From an uncultured Erythrobacter sp. (GTDB taxonomy: Bacteria > Pseudomonadota > Alphaproteobacteria > Sphingomonadales > Sphingomonadaceae): a DNA stretch of 64,000 bases. Positions 1 through 9,146 of this stretch are shown in pieces; position 1 is the first letter of the stretch; each line of letters begins with the position of its first letter. The notes under the pieces are model-generated. The model had not been told where the DNA came from. It saw only the letters and a program-made list of their open reading frames with translations, and ran no database searches. A program made the translations under genes and the position numbers. The stretch lies in assembly GCA_947488755.1 (NCBI GenBank), contig CANLAD010000001.1, positions 386,247 through 450,246 of the forward strand, given 5' to 3'.

Positions 1-133
1 GCCGGTCATTACGACTGTGAGCCCCCTTACCCCCCGCAGGCGCGAGGCTCAAGGTCGCTACCTGGCGATTTATCCCGCCATGCGATGGGTCGGCAGGGGC
101 GCCCCGGCCCGGCGGGGCGCGGGGCGCAACGCG
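1..133. other. intergenic window edge, nothing recognised
   Basis: GC-rich sequence downstream of the mucR-type gene. No gene, tRNA or convincing terminator is visible. A minus-strand ATG at 9-7 could begin the next gene, but only two codons lie inside the window. Confidence 0.5.
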
Positions 134-625
134 TCAGCTCGATTTGCGCTTTGTCCCGCCCGCCTTGCTCGCCGTCGTCTTCGCGGCTGTCGTCTTCGTG
201 CCAGCCTTGCGACCGCTGCCCGGTTTGCGTCCCAAGCCGATTTTTTTCGCGAGATCGCGACGCTTCTCGGCGTAGTTGGGAGCGACCATCGGATAATCCG
301 AGGGCAAGTCCCAGCGCGCGCGGTATTCCTCGGGCGTCATGTCGTAATTGGTCCGAAGATAACGCTTGAGCATCTTGAGCTTCTTGCCGTCTTCAAGACA
401 CACGATGTAATCAGGCTTGACCGAAGCACGGATCGATACCGCGGGCTCGGGCCGCACTTCTTCTTCCTCGACCTCTTCGCCCAGGCCCGACAGAGCTTCA
501 TAGACATTCGTGATGAGGGTTGGAACCGACCCGACATCGACATCATTATTGCTGACATGTGCCGCGACGATATCGCTGGTCAACGTGATCAGCGTCTCTT
601 TCATTTCGTCTTCAATCTCTTGCAT
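134..625 (-). CDS. MucR/Ros-family transcriptional regulator
   Basis: 163 aa. Residues about 15-125 match the MucR/Ros family of alphaproteobacterial global regulators: the core reads YIVCLEDGKKLKMLKRYLRT, followed by NYDMTPEEYRARWDLPSDYP. The family binds AT-rich promoters through a prokaryotic zinc finger. Here the second cysteine is Asp and the two ligand histidines (KRH..THH in Ros) are Tyr and Asn/Tyr, so zinc binding is probably lost, as known for some Mesorhizobium homologues. The tail after residue 135 is Lys/Thr/Ala-rich and H1-like. It lies downstream of rimI on the same strand but 137 bases away, so it may have its own promoter. Family call firm, target genes unknown. Confidence 0.93.
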   Translation of the reverse strand: MQEIEDEMKETLITLTSDIVAAHVSNNDVDVGSVPTLITNVYEALSGLGEEVEEEEVRPEPAVSIRASVKPDYIVCLEDGKKLKMLKRYLRTNYDMTPEEYRARWDLPSDYPMVAPNYAEKRRDLAKKIGLGRKPGSGRKAGTKTTAAKTTASKAGGTKRKSS

Positions 626-762
626 TGCGATACCTCAAACAAACAAAATATGGGATGCGCCCGTTTATTCGTGCATGGAGCAGACGAGGCCGTCTGACAA
701 GTCAGTGAATTGTCAGTGTCCAATGAAAGGACACGTTTTTCAGCCGAATTACCGAATGATCG

Positions 763-1242
763 TCAAAGTGTTCGACCAAAGGTGATTGCATCCACATAGG
801 TTCCATCCGCTTGCCGGTAATAATTCGAACGCTTGCCAATCGGTTCAAATCCTGAAGCTCGATACAGATGTTCGGCCGGATTGCCCTTACGCATTTCGAG
901 GAAGATGCGAGTGGTACCCCGCGCTTTTGCGTGATCAAACAGGCGTGCGATCAATGCGCGACCGAACCCGCGTCCCCGGCAATCGGGACTCACCGCGATC
1001 AGCAGCAATTCCTCCTCATCGGCGGCGGCGCGCGTCATCACGAAGCCTGCGGGAGCGCGGATGGCATCGGTGCACGATGCGGAAATGTCTTTGCCCTCCG
1101 CGTCCATTATCAGGGCATGGGTCGATGGCATGGCGAGCGCATCGCTGACCTGCCGCCGGTTCCACGCTTCGCCGAATGCAGGATCGAATGCGGCATCCAT
1201 CACCGCCATGATACGGTCGAGCTGAGCGGCGGCGGGCATCAT
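763..1242 (-). CDS. rimI: GNAT acetyltransferase, ribosomal-protein-alanine acetyltransferase type (RimI)
   Basis: 159 aa, the usual size of RimI. The acetyl-CoA pyrophosphate loop is visible as CRGRGFGRAL (about residue 88), with the preceding strand LLLIAVSPD and the later FLEMRKGNP that RimI proteins share. It would acetylate N-terminal Ala of protein S18 or related substrates in the cytoplasm. The start ATG overlaps the tsaB stop (ATGA, 1239-1242), so translation is coupled; the tsaB-rimI order is common in bacteria and supports RimI over a generic GNAT. Confidence 0.85.
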   Translation of the reverse strand: MMPAAAQLDRIMAVMDAAFDPAFGEAWNRRQVSDALAMPSTHALIMDAEGKDISASCTDAIRAPAGFVMTRAAADEEELLLIAVSPDCRGRGFGRALIARLFDHAKARGTTRIFLEMRKGNPAEHLYRASGFEPIGKRSNYYRQADGTYVDAITFGRTL

Positions 1243-1880
1243 GGGATCGGGTTGCGCGCGCTGGCTTGCGGAGTCGCGTCGGGCGCACGTCCATAGATCG
1301 GGGAAAGACGATCGGTAAGGCGGCTTTCGTGCAGCAAGCGAACGTGGCGCGCGTCGGGCAGCAGATCCAGCGCGAGCCGATCATCGCCGAGCAAGGCTGC
1401 GAGGTCTCGGGCGCGATTACCGACAATCACCTGGTGCACGTCAGCTTGTGTCGCTGCTTCGGGGGTCAGCGATCTCACGCCCCCCGTAGACTTATCATTG
1501 TCGAAATTCTGGACGAACCATTCACCATGGCCGCCATTCATGCACACCGTCACAGGTCCGGGGTCAGGCTGCCACGCTCGGACGGCAACCAGCGCGAGAG
1601 TCGGATAACCCAGCACTTCGGAGCCCCATGCAAATCCGAGCGCGCGGGCCGTCGCAATGCCGATGCGCACGCCGGTAAAGCTGCCCGGTCCGAGCGACAC
1701 GCAAATCCGCTCCGCCTGACCACGCTCGGGCAGAGCGCCGATCATCGGCACCAGCGCTTCGGCATGACCGCGGCCCAGCACGCGGTGATCGTGCGCCACC
1801 AGTCGCGTTCCATCGAACAGCGCGACCGAACATGCTTCGCTGGCGGTTTCTATCGCAAGGGTGCGCGCAGGACTTTGCAT
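1239..1880 (-). CDS. tsaB: tRNA threonylcarbamoyladenosine biosynthesis protein TsaB
   Basis: 213 aa. N-terminal ASKHA fold signature LAIETASEACSVALF followed by SLGPGSFTGVRIGIATARAL, the hallmark of TsaB/YeaZ. TsaB acts with TsaD and TsaE to place the threonylcarbamoyl group on A37 of ANN-decoding tRNAs. It lies in the minus-strand run nfuA - nitroreductase - tsaB - rimI, 51 bases from the preceding gene and overlapping rimI by 4 bases. The C-terminal half is divergent, as usual for the family. Confidence 0.95.
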   Translation of the reverse strand: MQSPARTLAIETASEACSVALFDGTRLVAHDHRVLGRGHAEALVPMIGALPERGQAERICVSLGPGSFTGVRIGIATARALGFAWGSEVLGYPTLALVAVRAWQPDPGPVTVCMNGGHGEWFVQNFDNDKSTGGVRSLTPEAATQADVHQVIVGNRARDLAALLGDDRLALDLLPDARHVRLLHESRLTDRLSPIYGRAPDATPQASARNPIP

Positions 1881-1931
1881 CGCCTCAGCCCTGCCTCAGC
1901 ATGCGCCTTGCCGCAAGCCGCCAACCGCGCG

Positions 1932-2540
1932 TCACACCATGCGGGTGAATTTCTCGAAATCGGGGCGCGGCGAGCGGTCGAACACGCTTTCGGGATCGCC
2001 ATAGCCGATCGAGCAGATCCAGTCGGCGCGGTGGCGGGGTTCGTCGGCGAAGAAGGTTTTCGTCGCCGCGTCGAGATCGACGCCCGACATCGGCCCGCAA
2101 TCAAGCCCGACCGCGCGTGCGGCGATGATCATATAGGCGCCTTGAAGCGCGGAATTGCGCTTTGCGCCCTCGATCCGGCCTTCCTCGTCGCCCTCGAACC
2201 AACTTTTTGCGTCGGTATGAGGGAACAGCCAAGGCAGTTCTTCGTGAAAGTCGATGTCGTAACCGATGATGGCGGTGACGGGCGCAACCTTGATCTTGTC
2301 CTTGTTGCCTTCATCGGCACACTCGGAGAGCTTGTTCTTCTCGTCCTGAGAGCGGACCCAGACGACCCGGATCGGCTGCATATTGGCCGAGGTCGGCCCC
2401 ATTTTCATCAGGTTCCAAATCTGGCGCAGTTGGTCTTCCGACACGTCTTTGTCGAGCCAGTCATTATATGTCCGCGCATCGTTGAAGATCTGTGCGAGCG
2501 CGGCATCAGACAGGACGTGGTCGTGATATTGTGTCGGCAT
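1932..2540 (-). CDS. nitroreductase family protein (malonic semialdehyde reductase RutE/HadB-like)
   Basis: 202 aa from the ATG at 2540; a longer open frame upstream overlaps the nfuA end and lacks family residues. The N-terminal half carries the RutE/HadB pattern (TYNDWLDKDVSEDQLRQIWN, then MGPTSANMQPIRVVWV), an FMN-binding fold using NAD(P)H. RutE reduces malonic semialdehyde in pyrimidine breakdown, but no other rut genes are nearby, so a general enal/semialdehyde reductase or quinone reductase role is as likely. Family confident, substrate not. Confidence 0.87.
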   Translation of the reverse strand: MPTQYHDHVLSDAALAQIFNDARTYNDWLDKDVSEDQLRQIWNLMKMGPTSANMQPIRVVWVRSQDEKNKLSECADEGNKDKIKVAPVTAIIGYDIDFHEELPWLFPHTDAKSWFEGDEEGRIEGAKRNSALQGAYMIIAARAVGLDCGPMSGVDLDAATKTFFADEPRHRADWICSIGYGDPESVFDRSPRPDFEKFTRMV

Positions 2541-2562
2541 TAAAACCCCATTTGGTCGTTTA

Positions 2563-3141
2563 TCAGGCGGCTCGCACCTCAACGACTTCGGGGACATAAT
2601 GTTTCAGCAGACTTTCGATGCCCTGCTTGAGCGTGGCGGTGCTTGACGGGCAGCCCGCGCAGGCACCTTGCAAGGTGAGATAGACGACGCCGTCAGAAAA
2701 GCCGCGATAGGCGATATCGCCGCCGTCGCCTGCGACCGCCGGGCGCACGCGCGTTTCGAGCAGTTCGTTTATCGACGCGATGACTTCGGCGTCTTCTTCC
2801 CGGTCCTCCACCGCCATTTCGGCTTCGGGCGGCACCGCAATATCGCCGGCCGATCCGCCCGCGAACAGCGGCGCTTCGGATACGAAATGGTCGAGCAGGA
2901 TCGAGGCGACCTGCGGTTTGAGCGCGCTCCAGTCGCTGCCGGGCGCGGCGGTGACGGTGACGAAGTCCCAGCCGTAGAAGACATTGACGACTTCCCCGGT
3001 GTCGAACAGCGCCTGCGCAAGCGGGCTGGCTTCGGCCGCTTCGGGCGAGGCGAATTCGCGCGTGCCCGAGGACATCACCGTGCGTCCCGGCAGGAACTTG
3101 AGGCTGGAGGGGTTGGGCGTGGTTTCGGTCTCGATGAACAT
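2563..3141 (-). CDS. nfuA: NfuA-like Fe-S cluster scaffold (Nfu N-terminal + NifU C-terminal domains)
   Basis: 192 aa. The N-terminal Nfu domain begins MFIETETTPNPSSLKFLPG; the C-terminal NifU domain (about 110-185) has the cluster-binding CAGCPSS (C-x2-C) motif. Nfu proteins receive or carry 4Fe-4S clusters to apo-proteins in the cytoplasm. First gene of the minus-strand run, divergent from the M16 peptidase across 96 bases that must hold both promoters. Confidence 0.94.
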   Translation of the reverse strand: MFIETETTPNPSSLKFLPGRTVMSSGTREFASPEAAEASPLAQALFDTGEVVNVFYGWDFVTVTAAPGSDWSALKPQVASILLDHFVSEAPLFAGGSAGDIAVPPEAEMAVEDREEDAEVIASINELLETRVRPAVAGDGGDIAYRGFSDGVVYLTLQGACAGCPSSTATLKQGIESLLKHYVPEVVEVRAA

Positions 3142-3237
3142 GGCTGGAAGATAGTGTCAGCGCGCGCCCGGCACAAGCAAGCGCTGCTTTAATGACGTTC
3201 ACTGGTCCTTCACCCCTTCGCCCCCTATAAAAGAGGC

Positions 3238-6200
3238 ATGACCGTGCTTTTCCGGGCGAGTGCCGCCCTCTTCCTCATCGCTGCTCCGCTTGCCGTGGCG
3301 TTTCCCGTGTCCGCGCAGGAAGCGCCCGCGCCTGATCCTGCGGCACAACCTGCTCCGGCTACGCCCGCGATCCCCGCGCCCACCGCGGTGCAAGGGGAGG
3401 GCGAGACGCCGTGGCTCTATGAGGGCAGCAATGTCCCGGTCGATCGCGAATGGCTTTTCGGCGAGATGGAGAACGGCCTGCGCTATGCCGTGCGCCGCAA
3501 CGGTGTGCCGCCTCGGCAGGTGTCTATCCGCGTGCGAATCGATGCAGGATCGCTACATGAGCGCGATGACGAGCAGGGCTATGCGCACCTGCTCGAACAC
3601 CTGCTGTTCCGTGAGAGCAAGTATCTCGGGCAAGCCGAGGCCATTGCCGCATGGCAGCGGCTGGGCGCGACCTTCGGCAGTGATGCCAACGCGGAAACCA
3701 GCCCGACGCACACCGCCTACAAGCTCGACATTCCCGATATCGACCGCGCAAAGCTGTATGAAAGTTTCAAGCTGCTTTCCGGCATGGTGCGCGAACCTGT
3801 CATCAACGATACCAATGTCGGTGCCGAGCGGCCCATCGTGCTGGCCGAAAAGCGTGAACGCGGCGGCGCGGCGCAGCGCGTTGGTGAACTGACGCGGCGC
3901 ACTTTCTTCGCCGGGCAAAGGCTCGCGACGCGGCAACCGATTGGCTTGGTAGAAACGCTGACGGCTGCCGATGGCGACAGCGTGCGCGCATTCCATGAAC
4001 GTTGGTACCGACCCGAAAACACCGTGATCGTGGTCGCGGGCGATGCCGATCCGATGATCCTCGCCGGGCTGGTCGAACAATGGTTCGGCGATTGGGAAGG
4101 CGTGGGCGAGGGCGGTGTGACCCCCGATTTCGGCGATCCCGAAGCGCCCGACGGCGCGCCTATCGCAGCGGGCACTGGCTTGCCGATCGGCGATCTGGGC
4201 GTTGCTGTCGAGCCTGATCTGCCGCGCAGCCTGTCCTATGGGATCATGCGACCCTGGCGCAAAGTCGACGACACAATCGTCTATAATGAAGGCCTGCTGC
4301 TCGATGCGCTGTCGCAGGCGATCATCAACCGGCGGCTGGAAACCCGCGCGCGCGCCGGCGGCTCCTACCTCTATGCTCAGGTTCAGCAGGACGACGTGTC
4401 CCGCTCCGTCGATGCGACCTTCGTGACCGTCGCGCCGCTGTCCGAAAATTGGGAAGCCGCGCTCGCCGATGTGCGTGGGGTGATCGCCGATGCCATCGCC
4501 AATCCGCCCACGCAGGAAGAGATCGATCGCGAGGCGGCGGAATTCGACGTCGCCTTCGCCAACAGCGTCGAGCAGGCACCGGTTCAGGCCGGGCGCGACC
4601 TGGCCGACAATCTCATCAATGCGGTCGATATTCGCGAGACGGTGGCCAGCCCGCAGGTCGTGCTCGATGTGTTTCGCGGAATGCGGGACCGGATGACGCC
4701 TGAAGAAGTTCACGCCCGCACTAGAGCTCTGTTCGAAGGCGAAGTGCTGCGCTCGGTCTATGTAACTCCCTCCATCGGCGAAGCGGACGAGGCGCGATTG
4801 CAGCTTGCCCTCGCCAGTGAAGCAATGGTCGACGACACTGCGCGTCTCGCCGCGCGCAGCATATCGTTCGACGAACTGCCTCCCATTGGCGAACCCGGCA
4901 CGATTACCGAGCAGCGCCCGCTGGGCATTCTCGAAGTTGAGCAGATCGAATTCGACAATGGCGTGCGCGCGCTGCTGTGGTCGAATGATGCCGAGCCGGG
5001 CCGGGTGACGGTCAAGGTCCGCTTCGGCGCAGGCTATCGCGCATTCGACGCGGACAGCGCAGTCTATGCTCCGATCGGCGAGATGGCGCTGGTCGGCTCA
5101 GGCTTGGGCGAACTCGGCCAGAACGAGCTCGACCGGTTGGCGACGGGGCGCAAGCTCGGCTTCGACTTTGCGATCGACGACGCGGTGTTCACGTTTACCG
5201 CGCAAACCCGGTCGGACGACGTTGCCGACCAGCTTTACCTGTTCGCTGCGAAGCTGGGCATGCCGCGCTGGGATCCCGATCCCGTGGTTCGCGCCAAAGC
5301 GGCGGCGGAGCTTGCCTACAACACCTATTCCACCAGCCCCGGCGCGGTTCTCAATCGCGATCTGGAGTTTCTCGCGACCGACAGCGATCCGCGCTTCGCG
5401 ACCCCGACGCCGGAAGCCTTGCAGGAAGTCACGCCAGAGCAGTTTCGCGAGGTGTGGGAGCCGCTTTTGGCGCAAGGGCCGGTCGAGGTACTGGTGTTCG
5501 GCGAATTCGACCGCGACGCGATTGTCGAAAAGCTGCGCACCACGTTCGGCGCCCTGCCGCAGCGTGAAGCGATCCCTGCAGACGTCGCTGCACGCGTCCC
5601 CTCCTTTCCCGAAACCGCCGGTGATCCCGCCGTCCTGACCCATCGCGGCGACGACAATCAGGCTGCTGCCGTCATCGCGTGGCCGAGCGGCGGGGGAATG
5701 AAGAGCATCCGCGAATCGCGCCAGCTCGAAATCCTCACGCAGCTGTTCAACAATCGCCTGCTCGAAGCTCTGCGCGAGCGTGCTGGCGCGAGCTATTCGC
5801 CGCAGGTCTTCTCGGATTGGCCGACCGATATCGAAAGCGGCGGGCGGATCACCGCGCTGGCTCAGCTGGAGCCGGAATTCGTGCCGGTATTCTTTGCCGA
5901 GGCCGAGAAGATCGCGGGCGACCTCGCTGCTAACCCGCCGACCGAGGACGAGCTCGAGCGTGTGACCGAACCGCTCGCCCAGTTGATCCGGCGCGCTTCG
6001 ACCGGCAACCAGTTCTGGCTGTTCAATCTCGAAGGCGCGAGCTTCGATCCGCAGCGCGTTCCGCTGCTGCGTTCGTTGCTGTCGGATTACTCACAGACCG
6101 ATCCCAAGATCATGCAGTTTCTCGCCGAACGCTACTTCACCGGAATCGAGCCGCTCAAGCTGGCCGTTATTCCCGAAGGGCAGGATTTGAGTGTAACCCT

Positions 6201-6258
6201 GCCGCCATCCGCACCAAGCGGAGCAGCGCCGGTGCGCGCCGCGCCGATGGGACGCTGA
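3238..6258 (+). CDS. secreted M16 family zinc metallopeptidase, two-unit form
   Basis: 1006 aa. Signal peptide of about 25 residues ends at VSAQ/E and is followed by an Ala/Pro linker. The inverted zinc motif H-L-L-E-H lies at residues 117-121, with a plausible third ligand Glu in VLAEKRER near residue 204. A second, inactive M16 half follows (about 560-980), giving the pitrilysin/PqqL-like two-half clamshell. It should degrade peptides in the periplasm. No partner gene is adjacent; the next gene (DAHP synthase) is metabolic and 75 bases downstream. Confidence 0.93.
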   Translation: MTVLFRASAALFLIAAPLAVAFPVSAQEAPAPDPAAQPAPATPAIPAPTAVQGEGETPWLYEGSNVPVDREWLFGEMENGLRYAVRRNGVPPRQVSIRVRIDAGSLHERDDEQGYAHLLEHLLFRESKYLGQAEAIAAWQRLGATFGSDANAETSPTHTAYKLDIPDIDRAKLYESFKLLSGMVREPVINDTNVGAERPIVLAEKRERGGAAQRVGELTRRTFFAGQRLATRQPIGLVETLTAADGDSVRAFHERWYRPENTVIVVAGDADPMILAGLVEQWFGDWEGVGEGGVTPDFGDPEAPDGAPIAAGTGLPIGDLGVAVEPDLPRSLSYGIMRPWRKVDDTIVYNEGLLLDALSQAIINRRLETRARAGGSYLYAQVQQDDVSRSVDATFVTVAPLSENWEAALADVRGVIADAIANPPTQEEIDREAAEFDVAFANSVEQAPVQAGRDLADNLINAVDIRETVASPQVVLDVFRGMRDRMTPEEVHARTRALFEGEVLRSVYVTPSIGEADEARLQLALASEAMVDDTARLAARSISFDELPPIGEPGTITEQRPLGILEVEQIEFDNGVRALLWSNDAEPGRVTVKVRFGAGYRAFDADSAVYAPIGEMALVGSGLGELGQNELDRLATGRKLGFDFAIDDAVFTFTAQTRSDDVADQLYLFAAKLGMPRWDPDPVVRAKAAAELAYNTYSTSPGAVLNRDLEFLATDSDPRFATPTPEALQEVTPEQFREVWEPLLAQGPVEVLVFGEFDRDAIVEKLRTTFGALPQREAIPADVAARVPSFPETAGDPAVLTHRGDDNQAAAVIAWPSGGGMKSIRESRQLEILTQLFNNRLLEALRERAGASYSPQVFSDWPTDIESGGRITALAQLEPEFVPVFFAEAEKIAGDLAANPPTEDELERVTEPLAQLIRRASTGNQFWLFNLEGASFDPQRVPLLRSLLSDYSQTDPKIMQFLAERYFTGIEPLKLAVIPEGQDLSVTLPPSAPSGAAPVRAAPMGR

Positions 6259-6333
6259 GACAAGACCGGCTTTGACGTTGGGAAGGCAGCGCTCTACCCT
6301 GAGGGCCGAACGATAAAGAAAGACCAATCGACA

Positions 6334-7710
6334 GTGGCCCAGACCTGGCAGCCCGATAGCTGGAAAACACATGAAGCGCGGCATCTGCCGCAATATGAGG
6401 ACGCCGCCGAGCTGTCCGAGGCAGAGCGGCAATTGTCCGACTTCCCGCCGCTCGTCTTCGCGGGCGAAGCGCGCGCGCTGAAGGCTGACCTTGCCGAAGT
6501 CGCGAACGGTCACGCCTTCCTGTTGCAAGGCGGCGATTGTGCGGAAAGCTTCGCTGAATTTCACCCCAACAATATCCGCGATACGTTCCGCGCGCTGCTG
6601 CAAATGGCGGTGGTGCTGACCTTTGCCAGCAAGCGTCCGGTGGTGAAGGTCGGGCGCATGGCGGGCCAGTTCGCCAAGCCGCGCTCCGCCCCGACCGAAA
6701 CGAAGGGTGACGTCACGCTGCCAAGCTATCTTGGCGACAACATCAACGGGATCGAATTCGACCCGGAGCAGCGCCGCAACGATCCGATGCGCATGGTGCG
6801 CGCGTACTCGCAGGCCGCCGCAACGCTCAACCTGCTGCGCGCCTTTGCCGGCGGCGGCTATGCGAACCTGCGCCAGGTGCATCAATGGACGCTCGATTTC
6901 ATGGGGCGTACGCCGTGGACCGACAAGTTCTCGCGCACCGCAGACCGGATTGGCGAAGCGCTCGATTTCATGGAGGCGTGCGGCATCGACCCCGCGACCG
7001 TGCCGCAATTGCAGGGCACCAGCTTCTACACCAGCCATGAGGGGCTGCTGCTGCCATACGAGCAGGCGCTGACCCGGCGCGATTCGCTGACCGGCGATTG
7101 GTATGCGACCAGCGCGCACATGCTGTGGATCGGCGATCGCACCCGTTTTCCGGGTAGTGCGCATGTCGAATTCGCGCGCGGGATCGGCAATCCGCTGGGC
7201 ATGAAATGCGGCCCGAATCTCGAACCCGATACGCTGATCGAACTGCTCGATGTGCTCAATCCGCAGCGTGAGGCGGGGCGTATCACGCTCATCAGCCGGT
7301 TCGGCCACGACAAGGTCGAGGATGGCCTGCCCCCGCTGGTGCGAGCGGTCGAGCGCGAAGGGCACAAGGTCGTGTGGAGCTGCGATCCGATGCACGGCAA
7401 TGTCGTCAAATCCGACAGTGGCTTCAAGACGCGGCCCTTCGACCGGATCCTCACCGAAGCGCGTGGCTTTTTCGAAGTCCACCGCGCGGAGGGCACGCAT
7501 CCCGGCGGCATCCATATCGAGATGACCGGGCAGGATGTGACCGAATGCGTTGGCGGTGCGGTCGCAATCACGGAGGAGCGCCTTGGTGACCGCTACCACA
7601 CGCATTGCGACCCGCGCCTCAACGCTGAACAATCGCTCGAACTGGCATTCCTGCTCGCCGAAATGCTCAACGCCGAAGCGGAAGAGCAGAGGGCTGTCGA
7701 CGCGGCATAG
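6334..7710 (+). CDS. aroG: class II 3-deoxy-7-phosphoheptulonate (DAHP) synthase
   Basis: 458 aa with a GTG start at 6334. The class II (plant/AroH-II) family is clear from [28 protein letters not shown] and [15 protein letters not shown] segments. It condenses phosphoenolpyruvate and erythrose-4-phosphate, the first step of the shikimate pathway. The Cys in GGDCAE is the expected metal ligand. Stands alone; no other aro gene in the window. The symbol follows common usage; class II enzymes are also named aroF or aroH. Confidence 0.95.
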   Translation: MAQTWQPDSWKTHEARHLPQYEDAAELSEAERQLSDFPPLVFAGEARALKADLAEVANGHAFLLQGGDCAESFAEFHPNNIRDTFRALLQMAVVLTFASKRPVVKVGRMAGQFAKPRSAPTETKGDVTLPSYLGDNINGIEFDPEQRRNDPMRMVRAYSQAAATLNLLRAFAGGGYANLRQVHQWTLDFMGRTPWTDKFSRTADRIGEALDFMEACGIDPATVPQLQGTSFYTSHEGLLLPYEQALTRRDSLTGDWYATSAHMLWIGDRTRFPGSAHVEFARGIGNPLGMKCGPNLEPDTLIELLDVLNPQREAGRITLISRFGHDKVEDGLPPLVRAVEREGHKVVWSCDPMHGNVVKSDSGFKTRPFDRILTEARGFFEVHRAEGTHPGGIHIEMTGQDVTECVGGAVAITEERLGDRYHTHCDPRLNAEQSLELAFLLAEMLNAEAEEQRAVDAA

Positions 7711-7852
7711 ACCTCGAGATGCGTTCCGAAAAACGGTGAAGCGCAGCTAAATCCAGCACAATTCGGGAGCAAAAACGCGCCTCGGCCTTTCTTTTGTCAT
7801 CTGCTTCCGCCATGCCAAGTGGCGATTGCCCGTGAGAAACAGGAGTTGGCCC

Positions 7853-9142
7853 TTGTCCCGGAGCATGCGACGCCAGAGCGCGTCAGAGGCCGTGGGCGAG
7901 AGCCTGTCGCAATTGTTCGGTCGCACGCGCAGCCTCATGGAGGCTCTTGCCGAGCCCCTGTCCGATGCCGATGCGACCATCCAGTCGATGGAGGATGCGA
8001 GCCCGGCCAAATGGCATCTCGCGCATACGACCTGGTTCTGGGAAACGTTCGTTCTGCGCGAACATGCGCCCGGTTATCGCCCGCATGACGAGCGCTGGGC
8101 TTACCTCTTCAATTCCTATTACGAAGGGGAGGGCGCGCGGATTTTGCGCGGGTCGCGCGGGGTGCTGTCTCGCCCTACGCTGGACGAGGTTCGCGAATGG
8201 CGCCGCGTGGTCAATGGCGCGATGGCGGAGTTGCTTGATGACGGTGCTTCGAGCGACGCGGTCAAGCCGATCGTCCAGCTTGGCATCGCTCATGAACAGC
8301 AGCACAGCGAGCTATTGCTCACCGATATCAAGCACGCGCTCTTCCAGAACCCGCTCGGCCCGGCGATGTGGGAGCAGACGGGTGCGAACATGCCGGAACC
8401 GGGCGAAGAACGCGGCTGGCTGAGCCATCCCGGCGGCATCGCGCTCATCGGACACGGACCTGACGACGGGGATTTCGCGTTCGACAATGAAGGGCCGCGC
8501 CACCGCGTCCTGCTCGAACCGTTCGCGCTGGCCGATCGGCTCGTGACCAATCGCGAGTGGGCCGAATTTATCGCCGATGGAGGGTATGACACGCCTTCGC
8601 TGTGGCTGTCCGACGGACTTGCATGGGTACGCAAAAACGCCATCACCGCGCCGCTTTACTGGCGTGACGAGGCGCATTTCACCCATGCCGGATGGCAGGC
8701 CCGCGATCTCGACGCCCCGGTCACGCATATCTCCTATTTCGAAGCAGACGCCTTCGCGACCTGGGCAGGCGCGCGCCTGCCTACCGAGTTCGAATGGGAG
8801 GCCATCGCGCGCGGGCAGGATGGCGCCGATACCCCGCAAGCCCACGATCCAGCAGGCGGAAATCAGCTCGACGCAGCCAAACCGCCGCTCCCGCGCGGAG
8901 GGACCGATCTGTTCGGCGATTGCTGGCAATTTACGCGCTCAGGCTACCTGCCGTATCCGCGCTTCCAACCCGCCGAAGGGACGGTGGGGGAATACAATGG
9001 CAAATTCATGAGCGGCCAGTTCGTCCTCAAGGGCGCCAGCTGCGCAACCGTGCGCGGCCATGCGCGAGCATCCTATCGTAATTTCTTCTATCCGCATCAA
9101 CGCTGGCAATTCACCGGCCTGCGGCTCGCCAGGGACATTTAA
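7853..9142 (+). CDS. egtB: ergothioneine biosynthesis sulfoxide synthase EgtB
   Basis: 429 aa. I chose the TTG at 7853 because AGGAG sits 7 bases upstream; an ATG at 7865 is the alternative. N-terminal DinB-like domain with the iron-binding H-x3-H-x-E motif (HEQQHSE, residues 147-153) and an upstream His in KWHLAHTTWFWE; C-terminal FGE-sulfatase/formylglycine-like domain ending YRNFFYPHQRWQFTGLRLA. EgtB couples trimethyl-histidine (hercynine) to cysteine or gamma-glutamylcysteine using O2. Followed after 4 bases by egtD, so co-transcribed. No egtA, egtC or egtE nearby, so substrate and final lyase are undetermined. Confidence 0.95.
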   Translation: MSRSMRRQSASEAVGESLSQLFGRTRSLMEALAEPLSDADATIQSMEDASPAKWHLAHTTWFWETFVLREHAPGYRPHDERWAYLFNSYYEGEGARILRGSRGVLSRPTLDEVREWRRVVNGAMAELLDDGASSDAVKPIVQLGIAHEQQHSELLLTDIKHALFQNPLGPAMWEQTGANMPEPGEERGWLSHPGGIALIGHGPDDGDFAFDNEGPRHRVLLEPFALADRLVTNREWAEFIADGGYDTPSLWLSDGLAWVRKNAITAPLYWRDEAHFTHAGWQARDLDAPVTHISYFEADAFATWAGARLPTEFEWEAIARGQDGADTPQAHDPAGGNQLDAAKPPLPRGGTDLFGDCWQFTRSGYLPYPRFQPAEGTVGEYNGKFMSGQFVLKGASCATVRGHARASYRNFFYPHQRWQFTGLRLARDI

Positions 9143-9146
9143 ACTA

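Noticed and set aside
1..133. Start of a fur-like gene on the minus strand
   Set aside because: Only two codons would be inside the window, so it cannot be supported.
1266..2543. Plus-strand open frame of about 425 codons
   Set aside because: Antisense to tsaB and the nitroreductase, which have clear family motifs.
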